Source of the DNA: Magnetococcales bacterium
GTDB lineage: Bacteria > Pseudomonadota > Magnetococcia > Magnetococcales > DC0425bin3
Direction: 5' to 3'
Assembly: GCA_015228935.1 (NCBI GenBank)
Contig: JADGCO010000033.1
Location: 1-42,957, forward strand
DNA: 42,957 nucleotides
The translations under genes and the position numbers were made by a program. Shown here piece after piece: positions 32,025-41,874 of this stretch. The notes under the pieces are model-generated. The model ran no database searches. It was not told the origin of the DNA and was given only the letters and a program-made list of their open reading frames with translations. How positions within the stretch are numbered: the stretch's first letter is position 1; each line of letters starts with the position of its first letter.

Positions 32025-33575
32025 TCAGGTCAATTGCCTTCTGGGCATGCTTCCGTGTTTTTCGAGTCTGAAAAAAGCGATGGATTGGGTCAACATGTCG
32101 GCTTGCGAGGCCAGTTCTTCGGCAGTTGCGGCCAGTTCCTCGGAAGAGGCCGAGTTCTGGTGGACAACCTGATCAAGCTGCTGAATGGATTGGCCGATAT
32201 CTGAAATTCCTTCGCGCTGCATCCTGCTGCACTCGGCGATTCCTCGAATACGCTCCGCCGTATCTTGAATATCAGGCACCAGTTTTTCGATGATGGTTCC
32301 GGCCTGTTCGGAAACGCTGACGCTGGATGCGGAGAGTTGGCTGATCTCTCCGGCGGCTGTTTGACTGCGTTCGGCCAGTTTTCTGACTTCGGCGGCCACC
32401 ACGGCAAAACCTTTGCCATGTTCACCGGCCCGGGCTGCCTCGATGGCGGCATTCAGGGCCAACAGGTTGGTCTGGCGGGCAATCTCTTCAATGATACCAA
32501 TTTTTGAAGCAATCTCCTTCATGGCCCTGACGGCCTCGATGACGGCCTTGCCTCCCTTGGCGGCATCCTCCGCAGCTTTCAAGGCGATGGTTTGTGTGGA
32601 ATTGGAACTGTCTGTATTCAACTGGCAACTCCCCGTCATCGAATCCAGGGCCATTTTGGTCGTGTCCAGAGAAGCCGACTGTTCGGTCGTTGCCTGGGCA
32701 AGACTTTGTGCAGATTCCGAGATGGCCCCACTGCCCAGGGAAACCTGTTCCGCCGCAACCGAAACCTCTCCCAATATTTTTTGAAGGTTTTCCACCATGT
32801 TCATGATGGACTGATTGATGCCGGTGGTTTTTTGGGCCACGTCAACCCGCATGGTCAAGTCTCCAGATGCCACCCTGGAAGCCAGTTCGGCAATGGCTTT
32901 TGGTTCGCCACCGACCTGTTTCATGATCATGCGAATGATGGCTGTTGCCAAGCCAATCGCTACAACCAGGACCGAAAGCAATAACCAGATTGCCCAACGG
33001 ATTGCAACAGTACGGGTGGAATCGAACAATTCGTCCGCAGCATGGGCTTCCTTCAGCATGGAAGCTGCAATTATTTCAACATCATCCTTCAGTTTTGCTC
33101 GTTGACCATCCAGCTCCCCGTCCAATCGATGCAATTGATCCTCCGCACCTCCCGCTTCCACTTTGGAAAGATTTGAAACAGCAGCAAAATAATCCCCACC
33201 GACACGAGCCAGATAATTCCGGTATTGTGATGCGACCTTTTCGGACTGGGAGCGCTCCTCTGGAGTGTCCGCCAGGGATGCCAATGCCGACAGATCCTTG
33301 TCCATCTGCTGTTTGGCTTCATCCAAGGCTTTTCGCGATTCATCCAGCTTGCGGTTGATGGCAGCATCGGCGGCAATGGCATACACCCGTTCGGCCTGTT
33401 GGGAAATCCCTTCAATGGCCAGTGCATCCTTGAAACGTTTGGCACCCTCATCCTGCAACCTGGCCAGATCGGACATGATCACAATCTGATAAACAGCCGA
33501 TGCCGCAAACAGGCCCACCACGAGCAGGAACGAACTCATAACCTTGGTACCAAGACGCATATTGGAAATATTCAT
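32025..33575 (-). CDS. methyl-accepting chemotaxis protein
   Basis: This 516-residue chemoreceptor has membrane segments at about 12-33 and 191-215 and a periplasmic helical ligand domain of about 155 residues between them (4HB-like). A HAMP segment follows ([20 protein letters not shown], then GDLTMRVDV). The cytoplasmic signalling hairpin has the conserved tip [20 protein letters not shown], then [18 protein letters not shown]. There is no C-terminal CheR-binding pentapeptide; the tail ends [15 protein letters not shown]. It signals to CheA and CheW; the ligand is unknown. A run of G residues upstream (AAAGGGGGGG) serves as ribosome site for ATG 33575. Confidence 0.95.
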   Translation of the reverse strand: MNISNMRLGTKVMSSFLLVVGLFAASAVYQIVIMSDLARLQDEGAKRFKDALAIEGISQQAERVYAIAADAAINRKLDESRKALDEAKQQMDKDLSALASLADTPEERSQSEKVASQYRNYLARVGGDYFAAVSNLSKVEAGGAEDQLHRLDGELDGQRAKLKDDVEIIAASMLKEAHAADELFDSTRTVAIRWAIWLLLSVLVVAIGLATAIIRMIMKQVGGEPKAIAELASRVASGDLTMRVDVAQKTTGINQSIMNMVENLQKILGEVSVAAEQVSLGSGAISESAQSLAQATTEQSASLDTTKMALDSMTGSCQLNTDSSNSTQTIALKAAEDAAKGGKAVIEAVRAMKEIASKIGIIEEIARQTNLLALNAAIEAARAGEHGKGFAVVAAEVRKLAERSQTAAGEISQLSASSVSVSEQAGTIIEKLVPDIQDTAERIRGIAECSRMQREGISDIGQSIQQLDQVVHQNSASSEELAATAEELASQADMLTQSIAFFRLEKHGSMPRRQLT

Positions 33576-33830
33576 ATGACCCCCCCTTTCATGTTTCCCC
33601 TCTCATGAAGCTATTGTTTCAATATCAAAATTCGCGTTTATTCAACTCAAACGACAATCAGGATGGTACCCAGATGCCCCCCTTTGGGATTGACAATCTC
33701 CAAAAAAACAGCAGAATCCCGGATTCGATTCGTCTATGGACGTATCAGCATGGACAGGAAGCGTGCAGCAACGAGGAACAAACTTGGCGTGGAAAATAAT
33801 CTTTTAGACTCTGTTAATCAAAGGTCAAAC

Positions 33831-33844
33831 TTGATGCAGATCAA
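33831..33844. promoter_or_regulatory. FNR/CRP-type box upstream of the redox protein gene
   Basis: TTGATGCAGATCAA is a perfect match to the FNR consensus TTGATNNNNATCAA. Its centre is about 48 bases before ATG 33886. A CATAAG at 33865-33870 could be a -10 element, which would put the box near -40, as in class II activation; that start would be close to the ribosome site GAGG, so the true start point is open. The 310-base gap between 33576 and 33885 otherwise shows only the divergent chemoreceptor start and no gene. Confidence 0.65.
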
Positions 33845-33885
33845 GATTTCCGCCTGTCTGCGTGCATAAGTGAGGAAATCGGCCA

Positions 33886-34347
33886 ATGATTCAATCAGAT
33901 CAGATGGATCGAGACCGCATGATCACCAAAATCGGCGAGCGGGCCGAAGCGCTGTACGGAGAGGGATTGTGCTGCTCCGAATCGATCTTTCTGGCCGTTG
34001 TGGAGTCGCTGGGTGAAAACCCGGATGTTGCCCGAACGATGGTTCCGGTAGCCAGTGGCTTGTGTGGAGGCATGGGTAACCGCAATGCCACCTGCGGTGT
34101 GTACACCGGGGGAGCCGTGGCGATTGGCCTGCTCAGAGGCCGCTCGTCACCCCTGGACAAGGACAAGCTGACCCGGACCCTGACAGCCCGCTTTCAGGAA
34201 CAGCTGCTGGCCGAGGCGGGTGCCCTGCGTTGCCAGGATCTGCTCGACAAGTTCGGGCCAATCCGCAACATTGGCAAGCGTCTGTGCCGCAAGCTGACCC
34301 GGCAAGGGGCGGAAATTCTGGCTAAAACTATTCTTGAATCGAAATAA
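33886..34347 (+). CDS. C_GCAxxG_C_C family redox-like protein
   Basis: This 153-residue cytoplasmic protein fits the C_GCAxxG_C_C family, small proteins with conserved Cys thought to take part in redox or metal reactions. Visible are Cys 29 and 30 in GEGLCCSESI, Cys 60 in SGLCGGMGN, Cys 70 in TCGVYTGGAVAIGLL, a Cys in LRCQDL, and one near the end in KRLCRK. Family members often occur in anaerobes and microaerophiles, and the FNR-type box just upstream would tie expression to low oxygen. GAGG lies ten bases ahead of ATG 33886; ATG 33904 and 33919 are other options. Confidence 0.82.
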   Translation: MIQSDQMDRDRMITKIGERAEALYGEGLCCSESIFLAVVESLGENPDVARTMVPVASGLCGGMGNRNATCGVYTGGAVAIGLLRGRSSPLDKDKLTRTLTARFQEQLLAEAGALRCQDLLDKFGPIRNIGKRLCRKLTRQGAEILAKTILESK

Positions 34348-34374
34348 TAATAAAATAATTTCAACAACCATATC

Positions 34375-34644
34375 TCACGACCGATAAATCTCTCTGCGGT
34401 GGCCTACCGTAATGACAACAACTACCAACCGTTTGTCATGGATATGGCACAACAGGCGATAATTGCCGACACGATAGCGCCACCACCCGACTTTGTCACC
34501 TTTGAGCGCTTCCCCAAAATGACGCGGATTTTTGCATCCATCTATCCGCTCGGCAAGGTAGTCCAAAATCCGGGTCCTTACCAAAAAATCCAACTTGAGA
34601 AGCTGTTTCTCGGCAACTTCGCCAATTTCAACCGTCCAGCCCAA
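34375..34644 (-). CDS. RelE/ParE-family toxin
   Basis: This 89-residue protein has the RelE pattern: WTVEIGEVAEKQLLKLD, ILDYLAERI, FGEALKGDKVGWWRYRVGNY with RLLCHI, and VVVITVGHRREIY. RelE-type toxins cleave mRNA on the ribosome; ParE relatives poison gyrase, but the RYRVGNYR and GHRREIY ends favour the RelE side. There is no ATG near the domain start; TTG 34644 with AGGAAAG ahead gives a full-length protein and overlaps the antitoxin gene by 17 bases. The order antitoxin then toxin on the minus strand is typical. Confidence 0.85.
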   Translation of the reverse strand: MGWTVEIGEVAEKQLLKLDFLVRTRILDYLAERIDGCKNPRHFGEALKGDKVGWWRYRVGNYRLLCHIHDKRLVVVVITVGHRREIYRS

Positions 34645-34840
34645 GTTCTTTCCTGATCTGGGACAGTGGTTTGCTGGATCTGGTTTCGGCCAACGCGCCT
34701 TCTGCCAACGCCAAATCTTCCTCGTCTTCCAGCATCCTTGAAACGGCCTGTCGCACCAGGTCACTCTTACTGCGATGCCGAGACTTGGCCAAAGCTTCCA
34801 ACTGCAACTCCATTTCAGAATCCAATCTGACCGCCAACAT
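34628..34840 (-). CDS. ribbon-helix-helix antitoxin of the RelE-like pair
   Basis: This 70-residue protein has an N-terminal ribbon-helix-helix motif (LAVRLDSEMELQLEALAKSR, then SKSDLVRQAVSRMLED) and an acidic C-terminal part that would bind the toxin and ends SQIRKELGLDG. It precedes and overlaps the toxin gene, as in relBE-type operons, and likely autoregulates it. ATG 34840 is preceded by GGAGGG. Confidence 0.85.
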   Translation of the reverse strand: MLAVRLDSEMELQLEALAKSRHRSKSDLVRQAVSRMLEDEEDLALAEGALAETRSSKPLSQIRKELGLDG

Positions 34841-34943
34841 AACGACACCCTCCGTATAACAGTGTATGACGCGAGAATCTCACTCGCATGGGATGGATGT
34901 CAAGCAAAAACTGATCGAAAGTGCAATACTCAAAAGAAAACAT

Positions 34944-35003
34944 ATCCCCCCGGATTCCCTCTTTCCAGGCCATGCAAGGAAAGAGGGAATGTCTGGGGGG
35001 GAT
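34944..35003. terminator. terminator of pckG
   Basis: A long interrupted hairpin: ATCCCCCCGG plus ATTCCCTCTTTCC (34944-34966) pairs with GGAAAGAGGGAAT plus GGGGGGGAT (34978-35003). On the minus strand it comes just after the pckG stop codon and is followed by ATATGTTTTCTTTT, a T-rich tract. It is a good intrinsic terminator for pckG. Confidence 0.8.
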
Positions 35004-35016
35004 CCAGTCACATCAA

Positions 35017-36807
35017 TCAGGCACCGAGGCGTTTTTTGTATTCGGCGACCTGTTTGCGCATGCGTTCGGGCAGGCGGCTGCCCACCTTGGCCATATAGTT
35101 ATCCAGGTCTTCCAACTCCGCCTTGAAAGCCGCAGGATCGACTTTCAACAACTCGGCCAGATTTTCCTTGGATATGTTGAGTCCGGTCATGTCCAGGTCT
35201 TCGGGTTTGGGCATGAGGCCGATGGGGGTTTCCACGGCACTCCGTTTGCCTTCCACCCGTTCGCACATCCATTTGAGGACGCGGGCATTGTCACCGAAAC
35301 CGGGCCAGAGCCACTTGCCGGCATCATTTTTCCGGAACCAGTTGATATAAAAGATGGCCGGGGCTTTGCTGCCGAGACGGTCACCCATGTTGAACCAATG
35401 CTGCCAATAATCGCCGACGTTGTAGCCGCAGAAGGGCAACATGGCCATCGGGTCACGCCGCAGGGATCCCTTGACATCGAGGGCGGCGGCGGTGGGTTCG
35501 GAAGCGGCGGTGGCTCCCATGAACACACCATGATCCCAGTTCATGGCCTGATGGACCAGGGGCATGACCCGGGTCCGACGACCACCGAAGATGAAAATGT
35601 CGATGGGCACCCCTTCCGGATTTTCCCAGTCGGAGCAGATGGTCGGGCACTGGTGGGCCGGTGCGGTAAACCGGGCATTGCCATGCGCACCCGGCTCCTT
35701 GGAGGCCGGGGTCCACTCACGCCCTTTCCAGTCGATACCATGTTTGCATTCCGTTTCCATCCCTTCCCACCAAACGTCCTTGTCATCGGTCAGCACGCAG
35801 TTGGTGAAGATGGCGTTGGCCCGGATGGACTCCATGGCCATGGGATTGGAATTTTTGCTCGTACCGGGAGCGACACCAAAGAAACCGGCTTCGGGATTGA
35901 TGGCATAGAGGCGACCATCGCCGCGAATTTTCATCCAGGCAATGTCATCGCCGACACACTCGACTTTCCACCCCTGAATGGTGGGTTGCAACATGGCCAG
36001 GTTGGTTTTGCCGCAGGCGCTCGGGAAGGCGGCGGCGACATGAAAACGCCGACCTTCGGGATTGGTCAGGCGCAAAATCAACATGTGTTCGGCCATCCAC
36101 CCCTCGTCCCGGGCCTGGGCCGAGGCAATGCGCAGGGCGAGACACTTTTTGCCGAGCAGGGCATTGCCGCCGTAGCCGGAACCATACGACCAGATCAGGC
36201 GTTCTTCCGGAAAATGGGCGATATATTTTTTCTCGATGGGGGCGCAGGGCCATTTGCCGTTGTCTTTTTCCCCCTTGGCGAGCGGCTTGCCGACGGAGTG
36301 CAGGCAGGGAATGAACTCGCCGTCGGCTCCGAGCGTCTCGATGACCTTGGTGCCAACCCGGGTCATGATATGCATGTTGGCGACCACATATGGACTATCG
36401 GTAATTTCCACCCCGATTTTGGCAATCGGCGATCCCACCGGTCCCATGGAAAATGGAATGACATACATGGTGCGGCCATGCATGCAGCCGTTGTACAGGC
36501 CGCGCATGGTCTTCTTCAACTCTTCCGGATCGATCCAGTTGTTGGTCGAACCGGCATCCTCTTTTTTCCGGCTGGCAATGTAGGTACGATCCTCGACCCG
36601 GGCCACGTCGGAGGGATCCGAACGGAACGCATAGCTGTTGGGACGCTTGGATTCATTCAGCTTGGTGGCCAGTCCGGCATCCACCAACAATTTCATCATG
36701 TTGTCGTATTCAGCCTTGGTCCCATCGCACCAGACCACAGTATCGGGTTGGCACATGGTCCGAACCTCTTCAACCCAGGCGAGCAATTTGGCGTTTTTCG
36801 TCATCAT
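35017..36807 (-). CDS. pckG: phosphoenolpyruvate carboxykinase, GTP type
   Basis: This enzyme converts oxaloacetate and GTP to PEP, GDP and CO2, linking the TCA cycle to gluconeogenesis. The 596-residue protein has the GTP-PEPCK signature [13 protein letters not shown] (kinase-1a loop with the reactive Cys), GDDIAWM (metal binding), RYDP-class substrate residues earlier in the chain, and a typical C-terminal half ([17 protein letters not shown]). Length matches the GTP family, which is longer than the ATP form. ATG 36807, or the adjacent ATG 36804, follows AAGG; the open frame begins at 36828. A promoter candidate lies at 36947-36975 and a terminator at 34944-35003, so it is probably monocistronic. 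Confidence 0.96.
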   Translation of the reverse strand: MMTKNAKLLAWVEEVRTMCQPDTVVWCDGTKAEYDNMMKLLVDAGLATKLNESKRPNSYAFRSDPSDVARVEDRTYIASRKKEDAGSTNNWIDPEELKKTMRGLYNGCMHGRTMYVIPFSMGPVGSPIAKIGVEITDSPYVVANMHIMTRVGTKVIETLGADGEFIPCLHSVGKPLAKGEKDNGKWPCAPIEKKYIAHFPEERLIWSYGSGYGGNALLGKKCLALRIASAQARDEGWMAEHMLILRLTNPEGRRFHVAAAFPSACGKTNLAMLQPTIQGWKVECVGDDIAWMKIRGDGRLYAINPEAGFFGVAPGTSKNSNPMAMESIRANAIFTNCVLTDDKDVWWEGMETECKHGIDWKGREWTPASKEPGAHGNARFTAPAHQCPTICSDWENPEGVPIDIFIFGGRRTRVMPLVHQAMNWDHGVFMGATAASEPTAAALDVKGSLRRDPMAMLPFCGYNVGDYWQHWFNMGDRLGSKAPAIFYINWFRKNDAGKWLWPGFGDNARVLKWMCERVEGKRSAVETPIGLMPKPEDLDMTGLNISKENLAELLKVDPAAFKAELEDLDNYMAKVGSRLPERMRKQVAEYKKRLGA

Positions 36808-36946
36808 GAGTACCTTTCCTGGAACCAATTATTGGGTGGAGCGACAGGCGCATGAAAGATGCCGGTCCCGTTAATCCGCACACAAGGACCGTTGGCAGAA
36901 AATTTTCACTTTCAGTTGGATCCTGTGAGCAGGCACAAACTTCTAA

Positions 36947-36975
36947 GTTCTACCAGTGATTTTTAATCTTGTCAA
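36947..36975 (-). promoter_or_regulatory. promoter candidate for pckG
   Basis: On the minus strand TTGACA (36970-36975), a 17-base spacer and TAGAAC (36947-36952) form a sigma-70-like pair, with four of six -10 matches. It would give a leader of about 130 bases before ATG 36807. The wider 36808-37211 gap holds only this site and the repeats at 37115-37232. Confidence 0.5.
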
Positions 36976-37114
36976 GGAAGATTGGCAAAGACCACACTTT
37001 GTTACGGGATTTTTACATTTTGGTTCGGAAGAGTCCAGAAAATATTTCAATCATGGCCAGAATTTGAATAATCCGAAGGATTGAGTACCTTGCCAACAGC
37101 GAACAGGATGCCAA

Positions 37115-37232
37115 CCGCACAGAAACATCCGGCAATTTTGCACCAGCAACAGAATTGCATCCGCTCAGAAACATCCGGCAAATTTCCTGCGGCAGACGGG
37201 CATTCGACCGCTCAGGAGAATCCGGCAAACTT
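37115..37232. repeat. three repeats of about 46 bp covering a gene 3' end
   Basis: The core CCGCTCAGAAACATCCGGCA, followed by AATTTT, starts at 37115, 37161 and 37208, spaced by 46 and 47 bases. The third copy contains the stop codon and last codons (KFAGFS) of the ferredoxin gene. The other two lie beyond it, with decayed versions of the same end. It looks like partial tandem duplication of the gene tail. Confidence 0.6.
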
Positions 37233-37511
37233 TTCAATTGCAGCCAGAATGTTGGGCACATCCTCAGGACCGACGGCGTGAAACATCTCCCCCCCCGGGG
37301 CAATGCGTACATTGGGTCCCTTGGCACATTCACCAAAACAGGAAATCAGCTTCACAGGAATGGGCCAGTGACGTTGGGCAATGGCATCGACCAACAGAGT
37401 GACCAATGCCTGACTGCCCCGCTGACCACAAGAAGGATTTGACGATGAAATTCGCTCCTTGGTACAAACCAGCAACATGACTTCCCGTGAATTCGGCAAA
37501 GAACCGGTCAT
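37212..37511 (-). CDS. thioredoxin-like [2Fe-2S] ferredoxin
   Basis: This 99-residue protein has the thioredoxin-like ferredoxin pattern: LLVCTKERISSSNPSCGQRG with Cys 16 and 28, and KLISCFGECAKGPNVRIAPGG with Cys 58 and 62. That four-Cys set binds a [2Fe-2S] cluster. Relatives act as electron carriers, for example beside hydrogenases or as stand-alone proteins near nitrogenase; no partner is visible here. ATG 37511 or the internal ATG 37478 may start it; the latter has GGGAAG upstream. Its 3' end is part of a repeat array. Confidence 0.85.
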   Translation of the reverse strand: MTGSLPNSREVMLLVCTKERISSSNPSCGQRGSQALVTLLVDAIAQRHWPIPVKLISCFGECAKGPNVRIAPGGEMFHAVGPEDVPNILAAIEKFAGFS

Positions 37512-37666
37512 GACGCACTTTCAAAGCCAGATTTGGATGGTTGGTGATGAATGCATCCCGTTCTGGCTTGTGCCTGGATCCGGGACCCAGGCAAGCCACG
37601 AACGGGTACACTCCCCTCCATCCTGATGTTGCGCTCGACCGAATTGTCAAGTCACAACAAATTATT

Positions 37667-38002
37667 TCATGGTTCCAGGTTGGTGGATGTCACATCCGGA
37701 TCGGGATGCGTGGCTGGTTTGCCGGCCTGGGACTTTTCCTCCTCGGCATCCACCAGATCGCGTGGTGAAATCGTCTCGGAGCGGGTTCCAAAGACCTCTT
37801 CCATGAACACGCGGGAAAGATTGGCCTTGATCTCTTTTTCCACATACTGAAGCGAACGCAAAGTGCCTGTTGTGGAAATGGAGACAGAATCCCGCACCAC
37901 CCGGGCGGATGATTCCACCAGGGTACCAAAATCCATGGTACCGGTGTTGGTCATTTTCGGCTTGGGATCCAGGGCGGTCTGGGGCGTGGATCGAATTTCC
38001 AT
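37667..38002 (-). CDS. small hypothetical protein
   Basis: This 111-residue protein was not recognised. It is hydrophilic, with no signal peptide. The middle (about residues 25-75: TLVESSARVVRDSVSIST, then YVEKEIKANLSRVFMEEVFG) is likely helical; the ends are Pro, Thr and Asp-rich and disordered. ATG 38002 is chosen because GGAG lies nine bases ahead. The frame is open further upstream to 38086, in part over Pro-rich sequence. It is divergent from the ClC gene, 122 bases away. Confidence 0.5.
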   Translation of the reverse strand: MEIRSTPQTALDPKPKMTNTGTMDFGTLVESSARVVRDSVSISTTGTLRSLQYVEKEIKANLSRVFMEEVFGTRSETISPRDLVDAEEEKSQAGKPATHPDPDVTSTNLEP

Positions 38003-38124
38003 GCTGGGTTTCTCCGTCAGGGGGGTGGAATCCTGCTTGTGGGCGAGACCACCCCGGATTAGTATGAAATCTGAATGCCCTGTCACTCCTGATCGGCAAA
38101 AACCAGCGCCGGAATAAGCGATCC

Positions 38125-39870
38125 ATGTTGAATTTTCTCAACCGACTGGGTGTCAACGAGCAAGTCACTCTCTCCGGTATCGCAATCCTGATTGGCATCA
38201 TGGTGGGTTACGGATCCATTCTGTTCCGTCGTCTGATCGAATTGTTTCAATTCTTTTTCATGGGAAGCGGCGACGAGGATGTCGTCACCGTGCTGTCGGG
38301 GCTTCCCTGGTGGCACATTTTATTGATGCCGGTTGTGGGTGGGTTGATCATCGGTCCCCTGGTGCATTTTTTTCTGCCGGGTGCCCGGGGTGATGGCGTG
38401 CCAGAGGTGATGGCCGCCGTGGCCCTGCGGGGTGGCAAAATCAATCCCAAGGATGGTCTGGGAAAAATCATCGCCTGCGCCCTGTCAATAGGCAGCGGCG
38501 GCTCGGTGGGCCGTGAAGGTCCCGTCGTCCATCTGGGAGCCACCATCGCTTCCTGGTTTGGTTCATATCTTCAGATGACCACCAAACACATGCGCACCAT
38601 GGTCGGCTGCGGGGTCTCCGCCGGCATCGCCGCATCCTTCAATGCCCCCATTGCCGGGGTGATGTTCTCCCTGGAAGTGATCATGGGTGACTACGGTCTG
38701 ACCACCTTTTCACCCATCGTCCTTTCCGCTGTGATCGCCACCGTGGTGGCCCGGGTCCATCTGGGCGATTTTCCGGCCTTCATTGTCCCACACTATACCC
38801 TGGTCTCCGCCTGGGAAATTCCGGCCTATGTCGGTCTGGGACTTGTGTGCGGCCTGACCGGCATCCTGTTCATGCACACCCTCTTCAAATCCGAAGACCT
38901 GATCCATAAAATTCCCATTCCCATCTATCTCAAACCCATGCTGGGCGGCTTTGTCGTGGGTCTCATCGCCCTGTTGTATCCGCAGATCATGGGGGTCGGC
39001 TACGACACCATGAACCATGCCCTCCAGGAAGAGATGCTCGGCATGCTGATGCTCACCCTGGTGTTCGTCAAGATTGTCGCCACCGCGATCACTCTGGGCA
39101 GTGGTTTTTCCGGAGGAGTGTTCACGCCCAGCCTGTTTCTGGGAGCCATGGTCGGAGGGGCCTACGGGACCTATGCCCACTCCCTCTTTCCCGCCCTCTC
39201 CGCCGGTCCGGGTGCCTATGCCCTGGTCGGCATGGGGGCCATGTGTGCCTCGGTTCTGGGGGCACCCATCACCTCCATTCTGGTCTTGTTCGAATTGACA
39301 CGCGACTACAGAATCATGCTCGCCTTGATGGTCTCCTCGATCGTGGCCTCCCTGCTCATCAACCAGATCTATCGTCATTCGGTTTTCACCCGTGCCCTGA
39401 GCCGCAAGGATATCCACCTCCACGCCCAGCACGAAGCCAACCTGTTGCGGGACATTCCCGTGGGTGCCATCATGCGCCCCCCCTGTCCCATCGTCGCCGA
39501 CACCACAACCATCCACCAGATCAAGGAGATGATCCACCACACCCGGGAAGAGTTTTTCCTGGTCAAGGAAAACAGCGACACCATCAAGGGCACCATCTCC
39601 TTCCGGGAAATCCGGGGCGTGGCCTTCCAGGAGGATTTGGAATATCTTGTCCTGGTCCGGGATATTCCAATCCAGAAAATTCTGACTGTCGTCCCCACCG
39701 ATGATCTGTTTGAAATATTTCAACGCATGGGTACAGCCGGCATCGAACAGGTGGTGGTGGTTTCGCAAATCAACCCGTCCCAGGTATTGGGCATCCTGAC
39801 CAACCATGACGTGATCCGTGCCTATAACAAGGCGCTTATGGGACGCGACTCCGGACATGGGCAGAAATAG
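38125..39870 (+). CDS. ClC-family chloride transporter with CBS domains
   Basis: This 581-residue inner-membrane protein has the ClC helices and ion-path motifs: GDGVPEVM (89-96, variant of GSGIP), GSGGSVGREGPVVHLGA with the gating Glu 131, and GSGFSGGVFTPSLFLGA. The gating Glu suggests a proton-coupled antiporter or gated channel. Two CBS domains follow (from about residue 450: IMRPPCPIVADTTTIHQIKE, and later KILTVVPTDDLFEIF), which often bind adenine nucleotides and tune activity. ATG 38125 has only a weak ribosome site. The helicase gene follows 18 bases after the stop codon and is probably co-transcribed. Confidence 0.93.
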   Translation: MLNFLNRLGVNEQVTLSGIAILIGIMVGYGSILFRRLIELFQFFFMGSGDEDVVTVLSGLPWWHILLMPVVGGLIIGPLVHFFLPGARGDGVPEVMAAVALRGGKINPKDGLGKIIACALSIGSGGSVGREGPVVHLGATIASWFGSYLQMTTKHMRTMVGCGVSAGIAASFNAPIAGVMFSLEVIMGDYGLTTFSPIVLSAVIATVVARVHLGDFPAFIVPHYTLVSAWEIPAYVGLGLVCGLTGILFMHTLFKSEDLIHKIPIPIYLKPMLGGFVVGLIALLYPQIMGVGYDTMNHALQEEMLGMLMLTLVFVKIVATAITLGSGFSGGVFTPSLFLGAMVGGAYGTYAHSLFPALSAGPGAYALVGMGAMCASVLGAPITSILVLFELTRDYRIMLALMVSSIVASLLINQIYRHSVFTRALSRKDIHLHAQHEANLLRDIPVGAIMRPPCPIVADTTTIHQIKEMIHHTREEFFLVKENSDTIKGTISFREIRGVAFQEDLEYLVLVRDIPIQKILTVVPTDDLFEIFQRMGTAGIEQVVVVSQINPSQVLGILTNHDVIRAYNKALMGRDSGHGQK

Positions 39871-39888
39871 AAACAGGCACTTTCCCCC

Positions 39889-41874
39889 ATGAATGACAAT
39901 CACCCCGTTCTGGACGACCTCAATCCACCCCAACGGGACGCAGTCTTGTTCCGGGATGGTCCCTTGATGGTTCTCGCCGGTGCCGGCTCCGGAAAAACCA
40001 GGGTTTTGACACGACGTCTTGCCTGGCTGGTCCTGGATCAGGCCTGCCGGATCGAAGAGATCCTGGCCGTCACCTTCACCAACAAGGCCGCCCGCCAAAT
40101 GCGGGATCGGGTGGCAGAACTCCTCGCCGAACGTGCCCCCCTGCACAGTGGTCGCCTGTGGATCGGCACCTTCCATGGACTGGCGGCCCGTATCCTGCGC
40201 AGGCATGCTGAAACACTCGGTTTTACCAGTGACTTTACCATCCTGGACATGGCCGACCAGAAACGCCTGATCAAGGGATTGGTCGAACAATTGAATTATC
40301 AAAACAGTTATTGGACACCGGACCGGCTGGCCAACTCGTTTTCCCGCTGGAAGGATGATGGACTCGGGCCGGACGAGATTGGCGAAGAGCAGGTGCGCAT
40401 TCCGCGTGACCGGGATGCGGTTCGCTCCTTTTATCAAAACTATCAGGATGCCCTGCGCCGCACCAACTGCATGGATTTTGGTGACCTGCTCCGCAACTGT
40501 CTCATCTTGTGGCAAAGAGAACCCGCCATTCTCGAAACCTACCAGAACCGTTTCCGGTATCTCCTGGTCGATGAATATCAGGATACCAATCTGGTGCAAT
40601 ATCGCTGGTTGCAGCAGTTGGCTGCCGTTCATCGCAATCTGTGTGTGGTCGGCGATGACGACCAGGCCATCTACAGTTGGCGCGGGGCACGTCTGGACAA
40701 TATTCTGCGCTTCAATGAGGACTATCCAGACACCCGGGTCATTCGGCTCGAACAAAACTATCGTTCAACCGGGCATATTCTCCAGACCGCCGGTTCCCTG
40801 ATCAGTCACAACACCGGGCGCATGGAAAAAACCCTTTGGACAAGCGGGCAGGATGGTGCCAAGGTCGATCACTATGTGGCCGAGGATGGCGATGACGAGG
40901 CCCGTTTCATTGCCGACGAAATTCACGGTCAGGTGCGGGATGGACACTATAACCGTTTTGCCATTCTGGTACGGACCAGTCACCAGACCCGTGCCCTGGA
41001 AGAGGCCTTGATGCGCCGCAACATTCCATATCAGATTGTGGGTGGTTTGCGTTTCATGGATCGGGCCGAGGTCAAGGATGCCATGGCCTATCTGCGCCTG
41101 GTCCATTCCAGCCTGGACAATCTGGCTTTCGAACGAATTCTCAATGTGCCGCATCGGGGATTGGGGGCTGTTGCCCTGGAAACCATCCAGAACACCGCCC
41201 GGGAACAGGGTGGATCTTTGCTGGATGCGGCCATCCATCTGCTCGGGGAAAACACCACCCTGGCGGCCCGCTCCCGCAAACCCTTGCAGGGCTTCGTCAA
41301 TTTGATCCTGACCGCCCGCGAGCAGATGACCGCAGACCATCCCGGTAAAATTCTCGAATACATTCTGCTGGAATCCGGTTACATCCGGGCACTGGACCAC
41401 GACGAGCGTCGTGCCGACAAACTGGAAAATCTCCAGGAATTGAAGAATGAACTGGGACGCCGTCCGGATTTGACCTCCTTCCTGGAGGATGCCGCGCTGA
41501 TTACCGACATGATGGAGCATGCCGACACGCCGGAAGTTGGCGAGCGGGTTTTGATTTCAACCTTGCATGCGGCCAAGGGTCTGGAATTTTCCGTGGTGTT
41601 TCTGGCCGGACTGGAGGAGGACCTGTTGCCCCACAAACTGGCCATGGAAGGCGGACCTGCCGGATTGGAGGAAGAACGTCGCCTGGCTTATGTCGGCATG
41701 ACCCGGGCCAGAGACAAGCTCTATCTGACCCTGGCCCGTCGTCGCTGGCTTTTCAATCGGCTGAATGTGTGTATTCCATCGCGGTTTCTGGAAGAGCTTC
41801 CCAGGTCGGTGTTGCATGATCGCAGTTTGCGTCTGCGGGTCAGAAGGGGTCCCGGGGGCGGGTTCAGACGCTGA
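39889..41874 (+). CDS. uvrD: UvrD/Rep-family DNA helicase
   Basis: This 661-residue superfamily 1A helicase unwinds DNA 3'-5' in repair or replication restart. Motifs are clear: Q motif LNPPQRDAV, Walker A GAGSGKT (31-37), TFTNKAARQM, LVDEYQDTN (about 226-234), VVGDDDQAIYSWRGAR, LEQNYRST, STLHAAKGLEFSVVFLAG, and LAYVGMTRARDKL. Length is near Rep (about 670) and shorter than UvrD (about 720) because the C-terminal tail is missing. The symbol is thus a family label; a Rep-like role is possible. It follows the ClC gene with an 18-base gap. Confidence 0.93.
   Translation: MNDNHPVLDDLNPPQRDAVLFRDGPLMVLAGAGSGKTRVLTRRLAWLVLDQACRIEEILAVTFTNKAARQMRDRVAELLAERAPLHSGRLWIGTFHGLAARILRRHAETLGFTSDFTILDMADQKRLIKGLVEQLNYQNSYWTPDRLANSFSRWKDDGLGPDEIGEEQVRIPRDRDAVRSFYQNYQDALRRTNCMDFGDLLRNCLILWQREPAILETYQNRFRYLLVDEYQDTNLVQYRWLQQLAAVHRNLCVVGDDDQAIYSWRGARLDNILRFNEDYPDTRVIRLEQNYRSTGHILQTAGSLISHNTGRMEKTLWTSGQDGAKVDHYVAEDGDDEARFIADEIHGQVRDGHYNRFAILVRTSHQTRALEEALMRRNIPYQIVGGLRFMDRAEVKDAMAYLRLVHSSLDNLAFERILNVPHRGLGAVALETIQNTAREQGGSLLDAAIHLLGENTTLAARSRKPLQGFVNLILTAREQMTADHPGKILEYILLESGYIRALDHDERRADKLENLQELKNELGRRPDLTSFLEDAALITDMMEHADTPEVGERVLISTLHAAKGLEFSVVFLAGLEEDLLPHKLAMEGGPAGLEEERRLAYVGMTRARDKLYLTLARRRWLFNRLNVCIPSRFLEELPRSVLHDRSLRLRVRRGPGGGFRR

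Noticed and set aside
33605-33869. Short plus-strand open frames between the chemoreceptor and the redox gene
   Set aside because: No ribosome site or conserved character; they cover the FNR-type box, and codon use is unlike neighbouring genes.
34921-36855. Long plus-strand open frame opposite pckG
   Set aside because: Shadow frame caused by codon bias in pckG, which is certain from its signature motifs.
38710-40755. Long minus-strand open frame opposite the ClC and helicase genes
   Set aside because: It crosses two well-defined genes and has low-complexity His, Gln, Asp and Gly-rich translation.
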